From positions 1 to 37,223 of the forward strand of contig JACQOI010000116.1 in assembly GCA_016202615.1 (NCBI GenBank): a stretch of DNA of 37,223 nucleotides. Reading direction: 5' to 3'. Source of the stretch: Betaproteobacteria bacterium (GTDB taxonomy: Bacteria > Pseudomonadota > Gammaproteobacteria > Burkholderiales > SG8-41). The position numbers were made by a program, and so were the translations under genes. Shown here one piece after another: positions 30,603-37,223 of this stretch. Every line of letters begins with the position of its first letter. Positions within the stretch are counted from its first letter, which is position 1. Below the pieces are notes generated by a model. The model was not told the DNA's origin. It saw only the letters and a list, made by a program, of their open reading frames with translations, and ran no database searches.

Positions 30603-32030
30603 ATGCGCAACAAATTACAGCAATTAGTACTGATCGCGCTGGGCGTGTTCCTCGGCGTGACCATTTCGCTCAATTTCTCGGCGGTCGCGCAGCGCGAAGC
30701 GCTCGGGCCGCTGCCGGTCGAGGAGTTGCGCGCGTTTACCGAGGTGTTCGGACGCATCAAGAGCGACTATGTGGAACCGGTCGAAGACAAGAAGCTCATC
30801 ACCGAAGCGATCACCGGCATGCTCTCCGGGCTCGACCCGCACTCGTCTTACCTCGACTCCGACGCCTACCGCGAACTACGGGTCGGTACGCAAGGCCAAT
30901 TCGGCGGGCTCGGCATCGAAGTCGGCATGGAAGACGGCTTCGTCAAGGTCATCTCGCCCATCGACGATTCGCCGGCATTTCGTGCCGGCATCAAGGCCGG
31001 CGATCTGATCGTCAAGCTCGACGAGACCTCGGTCAAGGGCATGACGCTAAACGATGCGGTGAAGCGCATGCGCGGCAAGCCCAACACCCAGATCACGCTC
31101 ACCCTCGTACGCAAGGGCGAACTCAAGCCGATCGTCGTCACGCTGACGCGCGCCGTGATCAAGATCCAGAGCGTGAAATCCAAGCTGCTCGAACCCGGCT
31201 ACGCGTATTTCCGTGTCACGCAATTTCAGGAGCACACCGGCGAGACGCTAGCCACCGCAGTCCGGACGCTGTTCAAGCAGAACCAGGGGCCGATGAAAGG
31301 TATCGTGCTCGACCTGCGTAACGATCCGGGCGGGTTGCTCAACGGCGCCGTCGCGGTATCGGCTGCGTTCCTGCCGCAGAATGCGCTGGTGGTTTACACC
31401 GAAGGCCGCACCGAGGACGCAAAAATGCGCCTCACCGCGAGCCCCGAGAATTACCTGCGCGGCAGGGTCAAGAACGACTATCTCGCCAAGCTCCCGCCTG
31501 AAATCAAAAACGCGCCTATGGTGGTGCTGGTCAACAACGGTTCGGCATCGGCTTCCGAAATCGTCGCAGGCGCGCTACAGGACCACAAGCGCGCGGTGAT
31601 CATGGGCACGAAAACGTTCGGCAAAGGCTCGGTACAGACCATCCTGCCGCTCGGCAACAGCACCGCGATCAAGCTCACCACCGCGCGCTACTACACGCCG
31701 AATGGGCGCTCGATCCAGGCCAAGGGCATCGTGCCCGACATCACGCTCGACGACGGCACCGCCGGGCGCACCGAGCCCAGCCTCAGGGTGCGTGAAGCCG
31801 ACCTCACCAAGCACCTGGCGAACGATCGCGGCGACGACAAGGGCGCCGACCGGGTTACCGCGCCGACCGCCAACGAGTTCAATTTCACGCCGGCGCCGCG
31901 GCCGAAAGACGTGGATGAAAAAGACCTCAAACCGGAGCCGGGCGAAGTGGTCGCCAAGAGCGACTACGAGCTGTCCCAGGCAATTTCGTTCCTGAAAAGC
32001 CGCGGCGCCACACGCACCAGCGCGAACTGA
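30603..32030 (+). CDS. ctpA: CtpA-like S41 carboxy-terminal processing protease
   Basis: A 475-residue periplasmic or membrane-anchored serine protease. An N-terminal hydrophobic segment (about 7-25) is followed by a helical region, a PDZ domain (about 95-180, GGLGIEVGMEDGFVKVISPIDDSPAFRAGIKAGDLIVKLD) and the S41 catalytic domain. The catalytic dyad is visible as Ser in NNGSASASEIV and Lys in TFGKGSVQTI, with the usual spacing of 25. A charged linker and KSDYELSQAISFLKSR end the protein. It degrades or trims envelope proteins, and in other bacteria such enzymes control cell-wall hydrolases, which fits the neighbour envC. Confidence 0.94.
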   Translation: MRNKLQQLVLIALGVFLGVTISLNFSAVAQREALGPLPVEELRAFTEVFGRIKSDYVEPVEDKKLITEAITGMLSGLDPHSSYLDSDAYRELRVGTQGQFGGLGIEVGMEDGFVKVISPIDDSPAFRAGIKAGDLIVKLDETSVKGMTLNDAVKRMRGKPNTQITLTLVRKGELKPIVVTLTRAVIKIQSVKSKLLEPGYAYFRVTQFQEHTGETLATAVRTLFKQNQGPMKGIVLDLRNDPGGLLNGAVAVSAAFLPQNALVVYTEGRTEDAKMRLTASPENYLRGRVKNDYLAKLPPEIKNAPMVVLVNNGSASASEIVAGALQDHKRAVIMGTKTFGKGSVQTILPLGNSTAIKLTTARYYTPNGRSIQAKGIVPDITLDDGTAGRTEPSLRVREADLTKHLANDRGDDKGADRVTAPTANEFNFTPAPRPKDVDEKDLKPEPGEVVAKSDYELSQAISFLKSRGATRTSAN

Positions 32031-32046
32031 TACGGTTACCGCTCCC

Positions 32047-32085
32047 AAAACGACGCCCGGCCCGGCAGGCTGGGCGTTTTGTTTT
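32047..32085 (+). terminator. Rho-independent terminator after ctpA
   Basis: ACGCCC and GGGCGT form the main stem with a GC-rich apex, flanked by AAAACG pairing with CGTTTT. The 3' side runs into TTTTGTTTT. It begins about 17 bases after the ctpA stop. Confidence 0.75.
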
Positions 32086-32118
32086 ACAGCCGGTTAGCGA
32101 CGCATTAAGCTTGGATTT

Positions 32119-32265
32119 AGTGAGGCGTTAGTTAGCGGTCAGCTATCAGCTATCAGCAAAATCAGGGCGGCTACGCCGCGGTTCAAGCCGACCGCTGAAT
32201 GCTGAGCGCTGAGTGCTGACTGCTGACTGCCTCACCCCTCACTCCTCACTCCTCACGCCTCACCC
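32119..32265. repeat. Composite 7-bp-period element between ctpA and moeB
   Basis: The inner element has arms GTTAGCG, GTCAGCT, ATCAGCT, ATCAGCA (32131-32158) and ACCGCTG, AATGCTG, AGCGCTG, AGTGCTG, ACTGCTG (32191-32225). Its core GGGCGGCTACGCCGC is shared with 5022-5121. Directly outside on the right is a run of CTCACCC, CTCACTC, CTCACTC, CTCACGC, CTCACCC (32231-32265), the word family of the envC-ctpA element. On the left only a short TGAGGCG counterpart remains. It ends 4 bases before the moeB ATG. Confidence 0.8.
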
Positions 32266-32269
32266 AACA

Positions 32270-33028
32270 ATGAACGACGACCAACTCCTGCGCTACAGCC
32301 GGCATATCCTGCTGCCGCAGCTCGGCATCGAAGGCCAGGAGAAATTCCGCCGCTCGCACGCGCTCGTCATCGGTGCCGGCGGCCTCGGCTCGCCAGTCGC
32401 GCTGTATCTCGCTGCCGCCGGCGTCGGCAAGTTGACGATCTGCGACAACGATGCGGTTGATCTGACCAATTTGCAGCGTCAGATCATGCATCGCGGCGAC
32501 GCGATCGGCACCCCCAAGGCCGAATCGGCGCGGCGCACGCTGGCGATGATCAACCCCGAAGTCAACGTCAATGCGCTCACCGAGCGCATTGCCGGCGCGC
32601 GGCTTGACGCGCTGGTGCGCGACGCCGACATCGTGCTCGACTGCAGCGACAATTTCGCCACGCGCCACGCGATCAACCGCGCCTGCGTTGCGCACCGCAA
32701 GCCGCTGGTCTCGGGCGCCGGGGTGCGCTTCGACGGGCAGGTTGCGGTGTTCGACCTGCGCGACGCGCGGTCACCGTGCTACCACTGCTTGTTCCCTGAA
32801 CACGGCGACAGCGAAGACATGCGCTGCGCGGTGATGGGCGTGTTCGCGCCGCTGGTTGGCATCATCGGTTCAATGCAGGCCGCCGAAGCGCTGAAGCTGA
32901 TCGCGGGCATCGGCGCGAGCTTGAGCGGCCGGCTGCTGTTGCTCGACGCGCTGGCAATGGAATGGCGCACGGCGCGGCTCAAGCGCGATCCGGCGTGCGC
33001 GGTGTGCGGCAAGCGCAGCGCGGCCTGA
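32270..33028 (+). CDS. moeB: MoeB/ThiF/HesA-type sulfur-carrier adenylyltransferase
   Basis: A 252-residue E1-like enzyme that adenylates the C-terminal Gly-Gly of a small sulfur carrier (MoaD or ThiS). It has the ATP motif VIGAGGLGSPVALYLAAAGVG (residues 33-53), the Asn-Arg region DLTNLQRQIMH, the conserved CSDNFATR, two zinc-binding pairs (CYHC and CAVC) and MGVFAPLVGIIGSMQAAEALKLI. No rhodanese domain is fused. The start at 32270 follows a repeat arm; the frame continues upstream only through repeat sequence. Which carrier it uses (molybdopterin or thiamine) cannot be decided here; the ctpA-moeB order is common in Betaproteobacteria. Confidence 0.9.
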   Translation: MNDDQLLRYSRHILLPQLGIEGQEKFRRSHALVIGAGGLGSPVALYLAAAGVGKLTICDNDAVDLTNLQRQIMHRGDAIGTPKAESARRTLAMINPEVNVNALTERIAGARLDALVRDADIVLDCSDNFATRHAINRACVAHRKPLVSGAGVRFDGQVAVFDLRDARSPCYHCLFPEHGDSEDMRCAVMGVFAPLVGIIGSMQAAEALKLIAGIGASLSGRLLLLDALAMEWRTARLKRDPACAVCGKRSAA

Positions 33029-33097
33029 CCCTTGTTCACCGGTCCGTTCCGCCAGTTGCTGCGCCGGCGATGCTCGCCACGGCGCGCGAGCGCGCTG

Positions 33098-33520
33098 CTA
33101 TGTCATATCCAGGTCGTTCTCGCTTTTCGCGGCTGGCGCACCCGCTGCCGGCGCGGCGCGCGCAGCGGCGGGAGCGGCGGCGGCCGGTGCTGCAGCCGAC
33201 GCGGCGGCGGCGCGCGCAGCGGCGGGGGCGACCGCGGACGGGGTCGCCGCTTTTCCTGACAGCAGTTGCTCGAGATCCCTGACGATCTGCTCGACGTTGG
33301 GCCCGGCACGTCCCTGGCATTGCAACAGCACGCGCGCCGGGTATTCCTGCAGCGCCAACGGCCGTCCGGTGGAGCGGATCTTGGCCACGCTGTCGAGCGC
33401 CGGCGCGAGATAAGTGCCCTTGAAGCCGGCTTTCATGCCCTCGATGGCTTCGATGAGCGCCTGCTGGGAGCGCGCGATTCCGACCAGGATCTCGGCAAGC
33501 TGCTGTGTGGATAGATTCAT
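33098..33520 (-). CDS. Hypothetical protein with helical head and Ala/Pro-rich tail
   Basis: A 140-residue protein of unknown function. The first 90 residues look helical and well conserved in style (MNLSTQQLAEILVGIARSQQALIEAIEGMKAGFKGTYLAPALD, then QEYPARVLLQCQGRAGPNVEQIVRDLEQLL). The last 50 are almost only Ala, Pro and Arg, encoded partly by an 18-base direct repeat (33155-33172 and 33209-33226). A perfect GGAGGT lies before the ATG, so it is a real gene. It sits beside slmA on the same strand. No signal peptide or membrane segment is seen. I do not recognise the family. Confidence 0.72.
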   Translation of the reverse strand: MNLSTQQLAEILVGIARSQQALIEAIEGMKAGFKGTYLAPALDSVAKIRSTGRPLALQEYPARVLLQCQGRAGPNVEQIVRDLEQLLSGKAATPSAVAPAAARAAAASAAAPAAAAPAAARAAPAAGAPAAKSENDLDMT

Positions 33521-33546
33521 GTGACCTCCGTTGGCTAGGTGCTATC

Positions 33547-34122
33547 TTAGTACGCGAGCAGCGAGCGCCACTGTTCGTTCCAGAACTGCATCGGATCGCG
33601 CCTGAAACCGCTTTTCGCGAACTGGTGCCAGCGGCCGGTAATGTAACTCATGATCAGGTTGGCGCGCGCCGAAGGGTCCGGAGCCGCCGGCAGCTCGTTC
33701 TGGCTCGCCGCGAAACGCAGCGCCTGCTTGAGCGTCGCTTCGACGCGGTCGTGCAGCTGATTGATGCGCAATTGCAGGCGCTCGTTTTCGTGCACCAGCG
33801 CATCGCCGATCAGCACGCGCGTCATGCCGCGGTTCTTCTGCGCGAAGCCGAGCAGCATCGCGGTGATCGCTTCGAGCTGCTTCAGGCCGTTTTTTTCCTC
33901 GCCGGTGATCTTGTTGATCAGGCCGAACAGGGTTTCCTCGATGAACTCGATCAACCCTTCGAACATCTGCGCCTTGCTCGCGAAATGCCGGTACAGCGCG
34001 GCCTCCGATACGTCGAGCCTGGCGGCGAGTGCCGCGGTGGTGATTTTTTCCGCCGCCGGCGCCTCCAGCATTTCCGCCAGCGTCTGCAGGATCTGTAACT
34101 TGCGGTCTCCGCGTTTCGCCAT
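33547..34122 (-). CDS. slmA: SlmA-type nucleoid occlusion factor (TetR family)
   Basis: A 191-residue TetR-fold protein. The N-terminal DNA-binding domain has ITTAALAARLDVSEAALYRHFASKAQMFEGLIEFIEETLF, nearly the same as the SlmA consensus. The C-terminal part has LLGFAQKNRGMTRVLIGDALVHENERLQLRINQLHDRVEATLKQ. In E. coli SlmA binds DNA sites over the chromosome and blocks FtsZ assembly there. Position near argB and an HAD phosphatase is typical of this group, where E. coli has slmA beside dut and pyrE. It starts 15 bases after the phosphatase gene stop. Function in this lineage is inferred from similarity. Confidence 0.88.
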   Translation of the reverse strand: MAKRGDRKLQILQTLAEMLEAPAAEKITTAALAARLDVSEAALYRHFASKAQMFEGLIEFIEETLFGLINKITGEEKNGLKQLEAITAMLLGFAQKNRGMTRVLIGDALVHENERLQLRINQLHDRVEATLKQALRFAASQNELPAAPDPSARANLIMSYITGRWHQFAKSGFRRDPMQFWNEQWRSLLAY

Positions 34123-34136
34123 GACGCTCCTCGCAT

Positions 34137-34790
34137 TCAGTTAAGATGCCACGCCAGGCGCGGCAGCTGCAGCAGGTTCCTGATGCTGAAATCGACGTAG
34201 CCGGGATTCCTGCCCGTCCGTGCCACCCATACCGTCGACATGCCGAGTTTTTTTGCTGTTTTCAGGTTCTCGAGCGAGTCCTCGACCATGATGCAGGCTC
34301 CGGCGCGCACCCGGTTCTTGCGGAACAGCTTGAGAAAACCGTAGCTGTCCGGTTTCGGCCGGTAATCGGTATGCTCGATTGAAAATACGTCGTCGAACAA
34401 GTCGGCGATCCCGAGCGCGTCCAGCACCGCAAGCGAATAATGCACCGGCGAGTTGGAAAATACCAGCTTGCGGCCCGGCAGCCGCCGCAGGGTCGCACGC
34501 AGCCCGGGCTCGCGCACCACCATCTTCCCGAGCTCGGGGAAGTCGTGCGTCGTCCGCAGAAAATGCCGCGGGTCGGTGGCGTGGTGGCGCATCAGACCGA
34601 TCAGCGTCGCCCCGTAGCGCTGCCAATAGTGGCGCCGCAGCTCGGTCGCGGCAACCTCGTCGAGCCCGAGATGCACCTGCAGATACGACGTCATGGCGCG
34701 ATTGATGTGCGGAAAAATGTGCGGGCTCGCGTTGTGCAGCGTGTTATCGAGATCGAAAACCCACACCCGGTTGAACTTCAAACGCAGCAT
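34137..34790 (-). CDS. HAD-superfamily pyrimidine 5'-nucleotidase
   Basis: A 217-residue HAD phosphatase of the SDT1/pyrimidine-nucleotidase type. Motif I is WVFDLDNTLHNA (nucleophile Asp13), motif II is FSNSP near residue 112, motif III is the Lys in YRPKPDSYGF and motif IV is MVEDSLENLKTAK. The helical cap contains MTSYLQVHLGLDEVAATELRRHYWQRYGATLIGLM, which defines this subfamily. It is expected to dephosphorylate UMP or CMP. It lies between argB and slmA on the same strand with short gaps, so the three are probably co-transcribed. Confidence 0.9.
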   Translation of the reverse strand: MLRLKFNRVWVFDLDNTLHNASPHIFPHINRAMTSYLQVHLGLDEVAATELRRHYWQRYGATLIGLMRHHATDPRHFLRTTHDFPELGKMVVREPGLRATLRRLPGRKLVFSNSPVHYSLAVLDALGIADLFDDVFSIEHTDYRPKPDSYGFLKLFRKNRVRAGACIMVEDSLENLKTAKKLGMSTVWVARTGRNPGYVDFSIRNLLQLPRLAWHLN

Positions 34791-34808
34791 CCCATCGCGG
34801 CCGGCTGA

Positions 34809-35729
<921 letters not shown>

Positions 35730-35814
35730 CTACACGACCGCCGCGCGCACCAATAAAAAAGGGGGCCCTCCGACAATTGCGTGAGTACCCAACGCTGCGC
35801 AGATTTTGTCGTAG

Positions 35815-35934
35815 GCTGCTCCTTCCCCCCTTGCGGGGGAAGGCCGGGATGGGGGGATAAATATCCTCGATGCCTTGGAGCAACGTATCTAACCCCCCAC
35901 CTCAATCCTCCCCCGCAAGGGGGGAGGAAGCTTG
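35815..35934. repeat. C/G-rich dispersed-type inverted repeat
   Basis: The left half CTCCTTCCCCCCTTGCGGGG... with GGATGGGGGGATA (35817-35860) is mirrored by TAACCCCCCACCTCAATCC... and CCCCCGCAAGGGGGGAGGAAG (35890-35931). Each half also forms its own small hairpin around TTGCGGGG or CCCCGCAA. It resembles an intergenic repeat rather than a coding or terminator sequence. Confidence 0.75.
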
Positions 35935-35983
35935 CCCGTGCGCGCGCGTGCCTGCTAGCGCCCACGGAAATGCCGGAAGAACG

Positions 35984-36018
35984 AAAAAAGGCGGCAGACC
36001 CTGCGGTCCGCCGCCTTT
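35984..36018 (-). terminator. Rho-independent terminator of hsp20
   Basis: On the minus strand GGCGGCGGACC, loop GCAG, GGTCTGCCGCC with one mismatch, then TTTTTT. It starts about 20 bases after the hsp20 stop. Confidence 0.88.
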
Positions 36019-36037
36019 CCAGCCGCTGCCTGAGCGA

Positions 36038-36460
36038 TTACTGGATGGTGATGCGCTTGGCCGCTGCCGATGCCTTCTTCGGCAGTGTCAGTTCAAGTAT
36101 GCCGTCGGCATACCTGGCCTGGGTCGAGTTCTCGTCGACGTCCTGGCCGAGCGCAAAGGCGCGATAGACCTTGCCGTAATAGCGCTCCGAGCGCAGCACT
36201 TTTTCGCCGTCCTTGGCTTCCTTCTCACGCTTTACTTCGGCGCTGATTTCGACCTGGTTGCCGTCGATCCCGACGTTGATGTCATCCTTCTTGACGCCCG
36301 GAATTTCGGCGCGCACCACGTAGCCGGTATCATTTTCGGTCACGTCCACGCGTAGTTGCACCGGCGCGGCCGGCTCAAAATTCATCGGGCGCACGAAAAA
36401 ACCGCGCATCAGTTCGTCCAGCGCGTTGTCGAGTGTGTTGAAACGGGCAATATTTGCCAT
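36038..36460 (-). CDS. Hsp20/alpha-crystallin small heat shock protein
   Basis: A 140-residue chaperone that binds unfolding proteins. The alpha-crystallin domain (about 40-130) contains VQLRVDVTENDTGYVVRAEIPGVKKDDINVGIDGNQVEISAEVKRE, SERYYGKVYRAFALGQDVD and ADGILELTLPKK. The C-terminal KRITIQ provides the usual I-x-I anchoring motif. The ATG at 36460 has a strong AGGAGA site 6 bases upstream; the frame is open to 36670 but that part has no support. It is flanked by a heat-shock-type promoter and a strong terminator, so it is a single-gene unit. Confidence 0.94.
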   Translation of the reverse strand: MANIARFNTLDNALDELMRGFFVRPMNFEPAAPVQLRVDVTENDTGYVVRAEIPGVKKDDINVGIDGNQVEISAEVKREKEAKDGEKVLRSERYYGKVYRAFALGQDVDENSTQARYADGILELTLPKKASAAAKRITIQ

Positions 36461-36506
36461 GAGCTTCTCCTTTCGTAATGGGTTGGGCTTGCGCCCTACG
36501 ACAGTG

Positions 36507-36535
36507 ATATCGGGGGCAGCCGGCGGCATTTCAAG
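36507..36535 (-). promoter_or_regulatory. Predicted sigma-32 heat-shock promoter of hsp20
   Basis: On the minus strand CTTGAA (36530-36535) is followed after 14 bases by CCCCGATAT (36507-36515), close to the sigma-32 pattern CTTGAA-N13-15-CCCCATNT. Transcription would begin about 40 bases before the ATG. Confidence 0.65.
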
Positions 36536-36609
36536 ACCCCGCGGAATCGCTTGAATTGCCCTGGAAAAGCTCGTAGATTGCGGCATTCCGCACGAATTCA
36601 AGCCCGCCC

Positions 36610-37176
36610 ATGAGCGCCCCCGGCAACCAGGACCTGCAGCAATACCGCTCCTACCTGCTGCGCTATGCAATGCTGCAGCTGCGCGACCCGGATCTCGCCG
36701 AGGACGTGGTACAGGAGACCCTGCTTGCCGCGCTCGAAGGGCGTGCGCGGTTCTCCGGCAAGTCCTCGCACAAGACCTGGCTCACCGGCATCCTCAAGCA
36801 CAAGATCATCGACGTGATCCGCCACAAATCGCGCGAGCAGCCGCTGACCTCGGCTGACGAAAAATCGGAGACCAACGCGATCGACGCGTTGTTCGAGCCG
36901 GACGGCCATTGGCGGCAGTTTCCCGCGAGCTGGGGCAATCCCGAGCGCTCGCTCGAGGACAAGAAATTCTGGGAGGTGTTTGAAATGTGCTCGCAGCTGA
37001 TGCCGGCGCGCACCGCACGCGTCTTCATGATGCGCGAAGTGATGGAGCTCACCACCGAGGAAATCTGTAAGGAACTAGCGATCACGCCGACCAACCTGTG
37101 GGTGATGCTGCACCGCGCGCGCCTGAGCCTGCGCGAATGCCTCGAAATCAAATGGTTCGGCAACCCGGCGAAATAA
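36610..37176 (+). CDS. ECF-type sigma-70 family sigma factor
   Basis: A 188-residue sigma factor with regions 2 and 4 only. Region 2 (about 12-80) has YLLRYAMLQLRDPDLAEDVVQETLLAAL and FSGKSSHKTWLTGILKHKIIDVIRHK. A linker with FPASWGNPERSLEDKKFWEVFEMCSQ follows. Region 4 (about 128-180) has MPARTARVFMMREVMELTTEEICKELAITPTNLWVMLHRARLSLRECLE. This linker marks a proteobacterial subgroup (TIGR02943 type) encoded next to a small zinc-finger protein, which is indeed seen downstream. Regulon unknown. It diverges from hsp20. Confidence 0.93.
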   Translation: MSAPGNQDLQQYRSYLLRYAMLQLRDPDLAEDVVQETLLAALEGRARFSGKSSHKTWLTGILKHKIIDVIRHKSREQPLTSADEKSETNAIDALFEPDGHWRQFPASWGNPERSLEDKKFWEVFEMCSQLMPARTARVFMMREVMELTTEEICKELAITPTNLWVMLHRARLSLRECLEIKWFGNPAK

Positions 37177-37183
37177 ACCGCAA

Positions 37184-37223
37184 ATGCTGTCGTGCAAAGA
37201 AGTGAGCGTGCTGCTGTCGCAAG
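37184..37223 (+). CDS. Zinc-finger anti-sigma factor, N-terminus only (window end)
   Basis: The first 13 codons, MLSCKEVSVLLSQ, start 7 bases after the sigma factor stop. This matches the opening of short zf-HC2 anti-sigma proteins, where the Cys is the first zinc ligand. Only the start is visible, so the call rests on this motif and its position. Confidence 0.6.
   Translation, partial: MLSCKEVSVLLSQ

Overview
The window is a GC-rich, gene-dense stretch of a betaproteobacterial chromosome. The protein families and gene neighbourhoods (bioB-F-H-C, argB / HAD phosphatase / slmA, grxC-secB-SH3-gpsA, gpmI-envC-ctpA-moeB) suggest an environmental lineage of the Nitrosomonadales/Burkholderiales type. 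This placement is inferred from gene content only; there is no rRNA or tRNA in the window.

Layout. 1-4318: a biotin operon on the minus strand (bioB, a small S23-type four-helix-bundle gene, bioF, bioH, bioC; bioC leaves the window). 4366-5019: a comF-type phosphoribosyltransferase on plus. 5123-23362: a complete MSHA-type type IV pilus locus on minus. Transcription runs mshE, a second S23-type gene, mshG, a minor pilin (mshF position), two major-pilin-like genes, mshC, mshD, mshO, mshP, mshQ, and then, from a second promoter, mshI, a PilN-like gene, mshJ, mshK, mshL, mshM, mshN. 23681-24139: trmL. 24255-27568 (minus): an ArsR-family regulator, a membrane-anchored rhodanese, grxC, secB, a secreted SH3 protein and gpsA. 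27653-33028 (plus): gpmI, envC, ctpA and a MoeB/ThiF-type adenylyltransferase. 33098-35696 (minus): an Ala-rich hypothetical protein, slmA, a pyrimidine-nucleotidase-type HAD phosphatase and argB. 36038-36460: an Hsp20 gene with a sigma-32-like promoter. 36610 to the end: an ECF-type sigma factor and the start of a zinc-finger anti-sigma factor.

The most unusual content is a set of intergenic elements made of two inverted arms. Each arm is a run of imperfect words repeated with an exact 7-bp period, such as GCTGATC, GAATGTT, GTTTCAA, GTGATGA/CTCACGC and GGTAATG. Eight such arm pairs are visible. Two of them enclose an S23-type four-helix-bundle gene, and the others hold only a short core. The elements fit tightly between genes: the upstream stop codon lies in or next to one arm, and the downstream start codon follows the other. 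In mshK and in the mshF-position minor pilin the element lies inside the gene, stays open in frame, and lengthens the secretion leader. In bioF the arm forms the first codons. I infer that these are gene-bearing and empty forms of one class of small mobile element, with the S23 protein as the candidate mobility or binding factor. The sequence shows the architecture; the mobility is not proven.

Other points are an ArsR regulator with the two cysteines expected of persulfide sensors, a MshE ATPase with a c-di-GMP-binding type N-terminus, a large MshQ with a lectin-like middle domain, and a pilus locus whose two blocks are in the opposite order to Vibrio.
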